From: Firmicutes bacterium CAG:341
GTDB taxonomy: Bacteria; Bacillota; Clostridia; Oscillospirales; Acutalibacteraceae
DNA length: 6,449 bases
NCBI GenBank assembly: GCA_000434995.1
Contig: FR895299.1
Coordinates: 1-6,449, forward strand
Reading direction: 5' to 3'
Of the stretch, positions 1 to 6,412 are shown one piece after another. Every line of letters begins with the position of its first letter. The stretch's first letter is position 1. A program made the position numbers and the translations under genes. The notes beneath the pieces are model-generated. The model did not search any database and had not been told where the DNA came from. It saw only the letters and a program-made list of their open reading frames with translations.

Positions 1-76
1 TTTTGCTCGGGGGCAGTACCATCGTACAGCTCCCACTCACAAAATACGAAATTTATCTCACTTTCTCGAAATCTAC

Positions 77-117
77 CAGCGTGTAGAAATTTATAATTTG
101 ACTTTTTCTACACGCTG
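77..117. repeat. Perfect 13-bp inverted repeat (stem-loop) upstream of the terminator
   Basis: Bases 77-89 (CAGCGTGTAGAAA) are exactly complementary to bases 105-117, leaving a 15-base AT-rich loop at 90-104. The right arm ends one base before the left arm of the terminator stem at 118, so the two helices would abut and could stack in a rightward RNA. There is no T-run directly after the stem on either strand, so by itself it is not a classic intrinsic terminator. It may be the 3' structured end of a transcript coming from the left, an RNA-stabilising element, or part of a dispersed intergenic repeat. The inverted repeat is seen directly; its role is inferred. Confidence 0.7.
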
Positions 118-150
118 ACCCGTCAGGTTAAGCCTGACGGGTTTTGTTTT
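118..150 (+). terminator. Strong rho-independent terminator for a rightward transcript entering from the left
   Basis: A 10-bp perfect stem pairs 118-127 (ACCCGTCAGG) with 133-142. The loop is 5 bases, and the stem is followed by TTTTGTTTT and a further T-rich stretch to 160. The T-tract lies only on the right side, so the terminator acts on + strand RNA and must serve a gene or RNA located before base 1. In the leftward direction the stem is followed by GC-mixed sequence, so it is a poor terminator for the leftward cluster that ends at 172. Confidence 0.88.
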
Positions 151-157
151 GCTTATT

Positions 158-183
158 TTTAATCTTCTGCTTTAATCTTCTGC
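158..183. repeat. 13-bp tandem direct duplication across a stop codon
   Basis: The 13-mer TTTAATCTTCTGC occurs at 158-170 and again immediately at 171-183. The second copy contains the stop codon (TAA on the minus strand, 172-174) and the last codons of the 146-aa membrane protein. The first copy lies just beyond the stop. Because 13 is not a multiple of 3 and the inner stop codon is kept, the duplication does not alter the protein. It looks like a small replication-slippage event. Confidence 0.8.
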
Positions 184-612
184 GTCTTCCTTGACCGTTA
201 TTAAGCATGAAATTTCAATAATGCTTACTGCCAAATATACTATTACCCCTGCAATAAGCCAAATTTTATCAGAAAAAATTTCTGCCCTGACCGCATTAAA
301 AATTCCTACAAGTGAAACAACCGCACTCGGAATTAAAAACAAAGGTGAAAAATTTTGCAATATTTCAATCGGTGAATATGCAATATCCGTTACAAGATAA
401 GTCAAAATCACGGAGATAAGCACGCATATAATAATCAGCACTAAAAAATTCACCATTAAAATTTGATTAACGGAAAGCGGTGCATTTATCGGAATAATCG
501 AATCAATATCTTTTTTAAACAAAATTTTAAATTGCGATACTGCGCCTGCAAGGATATTGATTATATTCAAAATCCAAAGTAAAATAATTGCGCCTTTTTT
601 ACTTGCTGTCAT
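172..612 (-). CDS. Small integral membrane protein of unknown function, four predicted transmembrane helices
   Basis: This 146-aa protein is not recognised as a member of a named family. Four long hydrophobic segments are visible at about residues 8-28, 52-75, 88-110 and 116-138. Loops are short, the N-terminus is basic (TASKK) and the C-terminus acidic (KEDAED), so it should be a polytopic cytoplasmic membrane protein with no large soluble domain and no evident catalytic motif. The start ATG at 610-612 overlaps the 3' end of hisC by 14 bases. An AAGGAG box at 623-628, ten bases upstream, lies inside hisC, so translation is probably coupled to it. It is the last gene of the leftward cluster. 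A 13-bp duplication touches its stop codon. That it is a real gene is supported by the RBS, the overlap and the membrane-protein pattern; its function is open. Confidence 0.75.
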   Translation of the reverse strand: MTASKKGAIILLWILNIINILAGAVSQFKILFKKDIDSIIPINAPLSVNQILMVNFLVLIIICVLISVILTYLVTDIAYSPIEILQNFSPLFLIPSAVVSLVGIFNAVRAEIFSDKIWLIAGVIVYLAVSIIEISCLITVKEDAED

Positions 613-1669
613 TTAAAATAAACTCCTTCGTTTTTTCAAGGAAAATATCCATTTCCCTGTCTGTGCCTATTGTAATTCTTACATAATTTTCAATTCTCGG
701 CAAAGAAAAATAGCGGATAAAAACTTTTTGAGTTTTAAGATATTCAAAAAGTGATTTCATATTATGCTCATTATGAGTTGCAAAAACAAAATTTGTTTTT
801 GAATCAAGCACATCAAAACCGAGAAGCCTGAGTTCATCTGTAACCCTTGCTCTTGTTTTAATTACTTTTTTACAGGTTTCTTCAAAATATTCTTTATCTT
901 CAATGCTGGCTGTTCCCATTTCAATTGAAAGAGAATCCACCGTATATGAATTATATGAATTCTTAACCGCTTCCATAACATCAATAAGGGTTTTACTGCC
1001 GATTGCAAAGCCTATACGAAGCCCTGCAAGTGAGCGCGATTTTGAAAATGTACCGGTCACAAGCAGATTTTCATATTTCTCAATAAGCGAAACACTTGAT
1101 GTTCCGCCGAAATCAACATATGCTTCGTCAATAATAACAACGCTGTCATTATTATAATCAAGTATTTTTTCTACAAAATCAAGCCCCTCGCCAAGCGAAG
1201 TAGGTGCATTAGGATTAGGAATAACCACACCGCCGTTTTGCTCTTTATAATCTTCGGGATTTATCCTGAAATTATCATCCACCGGGTAAGTTTTATACTT
1301 AATGCCGAAAAGAGAACACCAAACGGGATAAAAACTGTATGTTAAATCGGGATACACAATCGGCTTATCGCTGTTAAAAAACGATTGAAAAGCAACCGCA
1401 AGCACATCATCAGAGCCGTTGCCGACGAATACATTTTCAACCCCAACCCCGTAAAACTTTGCAATAGCCTCTTTAAGCTTTGTTGAATTTGCATTTGGAT
1501 AAAAACGCAAATTATTTGCATCAAAGCTTTTAAGCACCGCCATTGCTTTTGGTGACGGAGGATATGGATTTTCATTTGCATTTATTTTAACTATATTTTT
1601 ATCCTTACTTTGCTCCCCCGGAATATAAGGCTCGATATTTCTTAAATTTTTGATCCATTCTCTGCTCAT
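599..1669 (-). CDS. hisC: Histidinol-phosphate aminotransferase (class I/II PLP aminotransferase)
   Basis: Converts imidazole-acetol phosphate and glutamate to L-histidinol phosphate and 2-oxoglutarate, a late step of histidine synthesis (EC 2.6.1.9), in the cytoplasm. In several Firmicutes HisC also makes tyrosine and phenylalanine. At 356 aa it is full length for the family. Visible motifs in order: NANENPYPPSP (30-40), RFYPN (55-59), GNGSDD (83-88), PNPNAPTS (151-158), IIDEAYVDF (179-187) with the PLP-contacting Asp181 and Tyr184, TFSKSRSLAGLRIGFAIG (207-224) with the Schiff-base Lys210 and phosphate-contacting Arg218, and YVRITIG (329-335) with substrate-binding Arg331. The start ATG (1667-1669) follows a GGGGTGA box and sits 14 bases after the upstream muramidase stop. 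No other his genes are present in the window. Family assignment is firm. Separating HisC from a close aromatic aminotransferase rests on the NENPYPPSP and NPNAPT motifs. Confidence 0.93.
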   Translation of the reverse strand: MSREWIKNLRNIEPYIPGEQSKDKNIVKINANENPYPPSPKAMAVLKSFDANNLRFYPNANSTKLKEAIAKFYGVGVENVFVGNGSDDVLAVAFQSFFNSDKPIVYPDLTYSFYPVWCSLFGIKYKTYPVDDNFRINPEDYKEQNGGVVIPNPNAPTSLGEGLDFVEKILDYNNDSVVIIDEAYVDFGGTSSVSLIEKYENLLVTGTFSKSRSLAGLRIGFAIGSKTLIDVMEAVKNSYNSYTVDSLSIEMGTASIEDKEYFEETCKKVIKTRARVTDELRLLGFDVLDSKTNFVFATHNEHNMKSLFEYLKTQKVFIRYFSLPRIENYVRITIGTDREMDIFLEKTKEFILNDSK

Positions 1670-1683
1670 ATCTTCACCCCAAA

Positions 1684-3480
1684 CTATCTTACTTTAACTC
1701 TTTTAACTTTTGACCAACTTCCGTAAACTTTGTTTTTATTTTCATCAAGCTTGTAAGCACGAACACGAACATAATATCTCTTCCTGCTTTGTGCTGTTTT
1801 GATAGTTACACGAGTTGATTTGGTAGTTTTTGTTTTAAAATTATATTTGAAATTTCTATGAGTAGACCACTGGTATTCATAACCGGTGGCATTCACTTTT
1901 TTGAATGAATATGTGATTTTGCGTCTGCTTCGGCTTTTAACTGATTTGTTTGAAACCCTCTTTGGCGTTGTTACCGTGCTGAAAACATCGCTTTCTTCGC
2001 AAGCTACATTCGCCTTATTTGCACGAACTTTAAACTTATACTCGCTTGCAGCTTTAAGGCCGATTACCTTAAATGTATTTTGATTATTAAATGTTTGACC
2101 TATGAATTGATATTCATTTGCCTGTGCATCATATTTAAAAATATTATAGCTTTCGCATCCGTCTATCAAATACCATGATAAAGTAAGTGATGTATTTTTC
2201 CTTTCACTTGCTTTTATGCCGCTGATTTTAGTTCCCGTAGTTTTGCCCGATACATAATTTGATACTTCGCCCAAAAATGCTTTGTTTGATGAATCAATAC
2301 CCTGCGCACAAACGGTGATTATATACTGATTACCTGCAATCAGCCCGTCAATAGTACCGCTTGCCCCGTAAACAGTCTGCTTAAAGGTTGCGTCATTATT
2401 TAAACTTTCTGCAGTGATAACATAAGACTGCGCACCCAAAACCTCATTCCAGGTTAAGCTTAACGAATTATCCGTACTTGAAACATACTTAACGCCGCTA
2501 ACCCTGTCAGGCACAATATTAAATGTATATATTTGCTTTAAATCTTTGTAATTTCCGATTCCTTTTAAAGTAATGCGTGCTTTGCCGATATTCACATTAT
2601 TGCTGTAAGTCAATGTGTAATCCACATCTTTTACAAGTTCAATTCCGTTTACCACAACGGGTGCAACATCACATTGAATAGGCTGGCCGGTATATACCCT
2701 TGTGCCGATAAATGTTGTATCCTCACCCTTGTACCAAAAGTTAATATCAACATTGCCTTTCATACCTTTAACTCTTCCTCTTGAGGTATGCTGCCAAAAT
2801 TCATAATCGCCCTTGTAATTCGTCTTTTTGCTGTAATTTGCAAGCCAAATTTTATAGCTTTGCGAAATATCATTAGGATATAAATGCTCTAAAAAGAAAT
2901 TTTCGCTGGCATAAATGCAAGCGTCATATCCCGCATTTGATACGGTGTTTAAAAATGCGAGCGCATTAGCTGTCATTTTGGTTTTTGAAAGCTTTGCGCT
3001 GTCAAGCCTGCCCGCTCTTGTATCTGCAAATTCATAGTCGAAAACAACGGGCATAGTCAATTCATATCCTTTTATGGCTTTTAAAAGTGCGTTTGCTTCT
3101 TTCTTCGCTTCTTTTACGGTTTTAGCCTGCGAATACCAGTAAACACCTACCATAAGCCCTGCTTTTGTTGCGTCTTTGATATATGTTTTGTATTTCTTAT
3201 CATAATTAAGCGAAAAGCCCGACTTTGTATATCCTGTGTATCCCACACGAACAAAAACATATTTTATTCCGTCTTTTTTTACCTTTTTAAAATTGATTTT
3301 TCCGTTATGGTGCGAAATATCCATACCGTAAATCAAATCTTTATCATCAAATCTTGATGCGTGGGTATATGTAATACCTGTGTACTTGCTTTTGGTTTTA
3401 ACACTTGCAAATGCACACGGTGCCTGAAACAGCATAGCAAACACAAGCATTGCCGAAATTATTTTGCTAATCTTTTTCAT
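1684..3480 (-). CDS. Secreted multidomain GH25 muramidase (lysozyme) with Ig-like, FN3 and basic C-terminal modules
   Basis: Expected to hydrolyse the beta-1,4 bond between MurNAc and GlcNAc of peptidoglycan outside the cell. Residues 1-25 are a signal peptide ending in AFA, with likely cleavage before Ser26. The GH25 barrel spans about 50-252: GMDISHHNG with Asp54, VFVRVGYTGY (75-84), GVYWYSQA (112-119), the catalytic DYE with Asp148 and Glu150 (family proton donor), and VDINFWY with Asp245. Next come a YTGQPI...DYTLTYSNN...GIGNYKD Ig-like module (about 260-323), two FN3-like domains (about 325-415 and 417-506) and a basic FN3-like C-terminus (507-598) with 30 Lys/Arg and 3 acidic residues. 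There is no LPXTG motif, so wall retention is probably non-covalent. AAGGAG at 3487-3492 lies 3' of the preceding stop and six bases before ATG. It follows the anchored GH25 paralogue by 15 bases. A signal peptide and no holin or phage neighbours argue against an endolysin. Confidence 0.95.
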   Translation of the reverse strand: MKKISKIISAMLVFAMLFQAPCAFASVKTKSKYTGITYTHASRFDDKDLIYGMDISHHNGKINFKKVKKDGIKYVFVRVGYTGYTKSGFSLNYDKKYKTYIKDATKAGLMVGVYWYSQAKTVKEAKKEANALLKAIKGYELTMPVVFDYEFADTRAGRLDSAKLSKTKMTANALAFLNTVSNAGYDACIYASENFFLEHLYPNDISQSYKIWLANYSKKTNYKGDYEFWQHTSRGRVKGMKGNVDINFWYKGEDTTFIGTRVYTGQPIQCDVAPVVVNGIELVKDVDYTLTYSNNVNIGKARITLKGIGNYKDLKQIYTFNIVPDRVSGVKYVSSTDNSLSLTWNEVLGAQSYVITAESLNNDATFKQTVYGASGTIDGLIAGNQYIITVCAQGIDSSNKAFLGEVSNYVSGKTTGTKISGIKASERKNTSLTLSWYLIDGCESYNIFKYDAQANEYQFIGQTFNNQNTFKVIGLKAASEYKFKVRANKANVACEESDVFSTVTTPKRVSNKSVKSRSRRKITYSFKKVNATGYEYQWSTHRNFKYNFKTKTTKSTRVTIKTAQSRKRYYVRVRAYKLDENKNKVYGSWSKVKRVKVR

Positions 3481-3495
3481 TTTTCTCTCCTTTTA

Positions 3496-4287
3496 TTATC
3501 CCTTTTGTTTTTTACTGTACCAATAGTTTAAATCAACATATTTGCTTTCAATACTGTCGCTTTTACCCGTTCTTGAATACTGCCAAATATGATACGGACT
3601 TGAAGTTGAAACACTTTCGTTATAATCTGCCACCCAAACAACAGTGCTTTTAGGCAGCTTCTTTGTGTTTATATCATTATCATAAAGATATGATGATGCA
3701 TAAACACCCGGAATGTAACCGAACTTTTCAATCTTTTCGCAAAATGCTTTTATAGTTTTTGTACATTCGGCTTTTGAAAGTGACGCTTCCCACATTCTGC
3801 CGGTGTTATCCCCGTTTTCATCAATCGGGTATTCATAATCTATCACAACAGGCAAATTAGGCTTGTACATTGCAACTGTTTTAATAATAAATCTTGCCTC
3901 TTCCTCTGCCTCTTTTTCATCAACAGCCTGCGAATAAAAATATACGCCGAACGGTATTCCGGCTTTTTGCGCATTTTTTAAATTATCTTTAGCGCATTTA
4001 TCGGTGCATATTTTACCTGTTCCGTATCCCCGATACCCAACACGGATAAATACAAAATCAACCTCGTCTTTTAATGCCTGCCAATCAATCTTTCCGTTAT
4101 GCTCGGATAAATCATATCCCCTTGCCCTGTCCTTGCCGAAATCATAGCAAGCAGTTTCATTTCCGTAAAACGAAAGCAAAATGCCTGTTACCCCAAGCAC
4201 CACGGCAAGCAAAACGCAAACACCTGCAATAATTTTACTTTTTTTATTTATTTTTCCGGTCTTTTTCGACTTCGCTTTTAAAGCCAT
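3496..4287 (-). CDS. Membrane-anchored GH25 muramidase (lysozyme family)
   Basis: A 263-aa peptidoglycan hydrolase of family GH25. A Lys-rich cytoplasmic tail (1-18) and one hydrophobic helix (about 19-40) without a clear cleavage site point to a type II anchor, leaving the enzyme domain outside. The domain fills about 55-258: GYDLSEHNGKIDW with Asp59, VFIRVGYRGYG (79-89), GVYFYSQA (114-121), IDYEYP with Asp150 and Glu152 (expected catalytic pair), VYASSYLY (195-202), VWVADYN (217-223), HIWQYS (233-238) and VDLNYWYS with Asp252. All expected acidic residues are kept, so it should be active. It carries no accessory binding domain, unlike the downstream paralogue. The ATG is preceded by AGAGG at 4296-4300, eight bases away. 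It is first in the leftward cluster. A role in turnover or separation of the cell's own wall is inferred. Confidence 0.93.
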   Translation of the reverse strand: MALKAKSKKTGKINKKSKIIAGVCVLLAVVLGVTGILLSFYGNETACYDFGKDRARGYDLSEHNGKIDWQALKDEVDFVFIRVGYRGYGTGKICTDKCAKDNLKNAQKAGIPFGVYFYSQAVDEKEAEEEARFIIKTVAMYKPNLPVVIDYEYPIDENGDNTGRMWEASLSKAECTKTIKAFCEKIEKFGYIPGVYASSYLYDNDINTKKLPKSTVVWVADYNESVSTSSPYHIWQYSRTGKSDSIESKYVDLNYWYSKKQKG

Positions 4288-4311
4288 ATTCTATACCTCT
4301 TTTTAACAATA

Positions 4312-4327
4312 GAAATATATTATCACA
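4312..4327 (-). promoter_or_regulatory. Candidate extended -10 promoter for the leftward muramidase-hisC cluster
   Basis: On the minus strand a TGtGATAAT element (-10 hexamer at 4319-4324, TG at 4326-4327) lies about 31 bases before the ATG of the anchored GH25 gene, with a start site expected near 4312. The only -35-like hexamer noticed, TTGTGT at 4345-4350, is about 20 bases away, which is too far to be convincing. In such AT-rich DNA chance matches are common, so this is only a candidate. Confidence 0.35.
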
Positions 4328-4369
4328 ATAGATAAATAAAATCTACACAAAAAACATAAAAATAAATAT

Positions 4370-4404
4370 TTGTTTATTTGTTAAAATATGGTATAATCAA
4401 AACA
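4370..4404 (+). promoter_or_regulatory. Probable sigma-A promoter of the 656-aa secreted protein, with extended -10
   Basis: A perfect TATAAT at 4392-4397 is preceded by TGg at 4389-4391, giving an extended -10. A TTGTTT hexamer at 4370-4375 lies 16 bases upstream as a weak -35. The transcript would start near 4404, leaving a leader of about 38 bases with AAGGAG before the ATG at 4442. Elements and spacing are seen directly; use of the promoter is inferred. Confidence 0.7.
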
Positions 4405-4428
4405 TCTAATAACAGATAATAAATTGAA

Positions 4429-4434
4429 AAGGAG
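4429..4434 (+). promoter_or_regulatory. Ribosome binding site that fixes the start of the 656-aa protein at 4442
   Basis: AAGGAG at 4429-4434 lies seven bases before ATG 4442-4444. A longer frame opens at TTG 4424, but that codon lies before and overlaps the region of this site and has no Shine-Dalgarno of its own. Starting at 4442 also gives a classic signal peptide beginning MKKV. Confidence 0.9.
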
Positions 4435-4441
4435 TGTATTT

Positions 4442-6412
4442 ATGAAAAAAGTTATTAGTTTATTTCTTTCTACTATGATGATTTTGACATCTGTGCTTTG
4501 TGTCAATTTTTCAGCATTTGCGAAAGATATTGAAAGCGGCTCAATTAAATTGGGCAAAAACACAGTAAAAGCAAGTGAATTTGTTTACGAAGATGATGAA
4601 CTTGATAAAACAAATTCAACTTATTATTGGTACTCTTTTGTACCGGATGAAACTGCTGTTTACAATTTTGAATCACATTACACCGTAAGTGATAATACCG
4701 ACCCTATGATTTATCTTTGCGATAAGAATAAAAATGAAATCGCCGATTATGATGATATTGGTGGCAGCGAAAACCGTAATTTCAGACTTCAAACATCACT
4801 TATAAAAGGTGAAACATATTACTTATATTTTCAGGAATATAATGATTTAACTTCATTTGAATTCACCGTTGATAAAACGAAAATCAACTTTTCTTTCACC
4901 CTTGCCCAAAAGCACACTTTAACCCGAGGTTATGACAGCAACATTAGAACTGATGATAACGGTGATGAATATGATTACTATAATTTAGACAATGTAATTT
5001 CCAGCGAAGGCAACACCATTACCGAAACTAAAGAAGACGGAACACAGGTTACATACACCTGCAAAAACACCAAAGCAAACGAAGATGACGAAGACGATTT
5101 CAGCTTCGTTGACGGTAACGGAAACTTATTTCCTTACCAGATTGACTGCGATTCAGCGCAAAACATAAATCATCTTAAAACGGGAGATAATGTTCAGTGT
5201 TACTTTACTGTTCGTAGTGATGATTATAATATAGATGTTCCTTTCACAATCGACATTAAAGATTTCGATATAACCGGCATTACATTCACCCTTGCCGAAA
5301 AGCACACTTTAACTCAAGGTTATGACAGCTACATTGATATTGATGATAATCGTGAAGCATATGACCATTACAATTTTTGGAATGTAATATATTCTGAAGG
5401 CAACACACTTACTGTAACCAAAAAAGGCGAAACACCGGTTACATATACCTGCAAAAACACCAAAGCAAACGAAGATGATGAAGATAATTTCAGCTTTGTT
5501 GACAGCGACGGAAATCATTTTGATTATGAGCTGGACTTTTCTACTTCGCAAAGCAAAAATCATCTTAAACCGGGCAAAAATGTTCAATGTTCTTTCAGAG
5601 TATACAATATAGATGTTCCTTTCACAGTTGATATTGATAAAAACCCAATTGCTTCAATTGAATACATCGGCAACATCACTGTAAGCGATAAAGATAAACA
5701 TACATATGACGACGGCGATTACTATTATGATTATACAATTTATCAGCCGGGTGCAAAAATCGTAATTCATTACAAAAACAAAACATCGGATACTTATATC
5801 TGCAAGGGCTTTTATGATGAAGACTTGAAGGATACATATTATAGTTTTATAAATGTCAATGACTCTGAAGATTGGCTTGATATAGATTATTCAAGCGATA
5901 GCTCAACATGGACAGCCGGCGGAAATAACTTGATATATATTATGTGCCACAGTGTTATAACCACTATACCTGTAACAGTTATTCCATCAACACCTGTGCC
6001 AAATCCAACTCCAAACCCAACACCTGCACCGTCGCCTGCACCTGCACAGCCGGCTCCTGCTCCAAGCACTTCAACTTCAGCTCCGGCAGCGCAAACCACA
6101 ACACAGCCGGCAGCACCTAAAAATAATAAAAAGGTAAAAGTTGCTTCTGCAAAGGCAGGCAAGAAATCAGTAAAAGTAACTTGGAAAAAGGTTAAGGGTA
6201 TAAAAGGATACCAAATTCAGTATTCAACAAACAAGAAGTTTAAAAAGGGTAATAAAACAATTACCGTTAAAAGCACAAAATCAACTTCTGCAACAATTAA
6301 GAAGCTTAAGAGCAAGAAAAAATACTATGTACGCATGCGCACATATAAAATAGTAAACGGAAAGAAAGTTTACTCAGCTTGGTCAAAAGCTAAAAGCGTT
6401 AAAGTTAAATAA
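4442..6412 (+). CDS. Secreted modular surface protein: PPC-like domain, three Ig-like repeats, proline-rich linker, highly basic FN3-like C-terminus
   Basis: A 656-aa exported protein of unknown function. The signal peptide (about 1-27, ending SAFA) starts at ATG 4442, chosen because AAGGAG sits seven bases upstream. About 30-145 resembles a PPC-type beta-sandwich: YYWYSFVPDETAVYNFE from 61, DPMIYLCDKNKNEIADYDD from 87, then GETYYLYF. Three repeats follow: one from about 149 and one from about 279 that are nearly identical in places, and a diverged one at about 403-513. All end in a VPFT/IPVTV-type strand that recalls Ig-like folds (Big family, inferred). Repeats 1 and 2 carry acidic patches EDDEDDF (214-220) and EDDEDNF (344-350). 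Residues 515-559 form a Pro/Ala/Thr/Ser linker. Residues 560-656 contain 32 Lys, 2 Arg and no Asp or Glu, and match the tail of the divergent secreted muramidase. No catalytic motif or LPXTG is seen; an adhesin or wall-associated scaffold is possible. Confidence 0.9.
   Translation: MKKVISLFLSTMMILTSVLCVNFSAFAKDIESGSIKLGKNTVKASEFVYEDDELDKTNSTYYWYSFVPDETAVYNFESHYTVSDNTDPMIYLCDKNKNEIADYDDIGGSENRNFRLQTSLIKGETYYLYFQEYNDLTSFEFTVDKTKINFSFTLAQKHTLTRGYDSNIRTDDNGDEYDYYNLDNVISSEGNTITETKEDGTQVTYTCKNTKANEDDEDDFSFVDGNGNLFPYQIDCDSAQNINHLKTGDNVQCYFTVRSDDYNIDVPFTIDIKDFDITGITFTLAEKHTLTQGYDSYIDIDDNREAYDHYNFWNVIYSEGNTLTVTKKGETPVTYTCKNTKANEDDEDNFSFVDSDGNHFDYELDFSTSQSKNHLKPGKNVQCSFRVYNIDVPFTVDIDKNPIASIEYIGNITVSDKDKHTYDDGDYYYDYTIYQPGAKIVIHYKNKTSDTYICKGFYDEDLKDTYYSFINVNDSEDWLDIDYSSDSSTWTAGGNNLIYIMCHSVITTIPVTVIPSTPVPNPTPNPTPAPSPAPAQPAPAPSTSTSAPAAQTTTQPAAPKNNKKVKVASAKAGKKSVKVTWKKVKGIKGYQIQYSTNKKFKKGNKTITVKSTKSTSATIKKLKSKKKYYVRMRTYKIVNGKKVYSAWSKAKSVKVK
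4895..5635 (+). repeat. Two-copy tandem intragenic duplication, 390-bp period
   Basis: Unit 1 (4895-5257) and unit 2 (5285-5635) align with a constant 390-base offset until a single 12-base in-frame difference near the end, after which the offset is 378. One 32-base block is identical (5057-5088 and 5447-5478), and other blocks differ by only a few bases, for example 4895-4938 against 5285-5328. Many differences are third-position changes. This marks a fairly recent duplication of one Ig-like domain. A third, much older copy at about 5650-5980 is visible only at protein level. Confidence 0.9.
5984..6118 (+). other. Low-complexity Pro/Ala/Thr linker-coding segment
   Basis: This stretch codes for residues 515-559, built from PNPTP, PAPSPAP, QPAPAPS and STSTSAPAAQ-type units. 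Such segments are typical extended linkers that hold a wall-binding domain away from the exposed domains. The repetitive CCTGCACC-type DNA is prone to slippage, so its length may vary between strains. Confidence 0.8.

Noticed and set aside
115..126. CTGAC-CC-GTCAG palindrome as an alternative antiterminator hairpin
   Set aside because: A two-base loop is too tight, and both arms are better used in the longer 13-bp and 10-bp stems.
191..400. Plus-strand open frame opposite the membrane protein
   Set aside because: It is a shadow frame without a ribosome binding site. The opposite strand has the RBS, the hisC overlap and clear membrane segments.
903..1157. Plus-strand open frame of 84 codons inside hisC
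   Set aside because: It is antisense to a well-conserved aminotransferase, with no ribosome binding site and no recognisable product.
1342..1581. Minus-strand open frame of 79 codons in another frame of hisC
   Set aside because: It overlaps the conserved hisC frame completely and shows no family features.
1684..3480. Phage endolysin or prophage remnant
   Set aside because: The enzyme has a signal peptide, Ig/FN3 modules and a membrane-anchored paralogue, and no holin or other phage gene is nearby.
4424..4441. TTG start extending the 656-aa protein by six residues
   Set aside because: The AAGGAG site lies inside this extension, seven bases before ATG 4442, and the signal peptide is complete from that ATG.
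4895..5635. CRISPR array or insertion sequence explaining the repeats
   Set aside because: The repeats are about 350-360 bp, in frame inside one coding region, with no spacers, terminal inverted repeats or transposase.
5887..6162. Minus-strand Ala/Gly/Val-rich open frame opposite the proline linker
   Set aside because: It is the complementary shadow of the Pro/Ala-coding low-complexity DNA.
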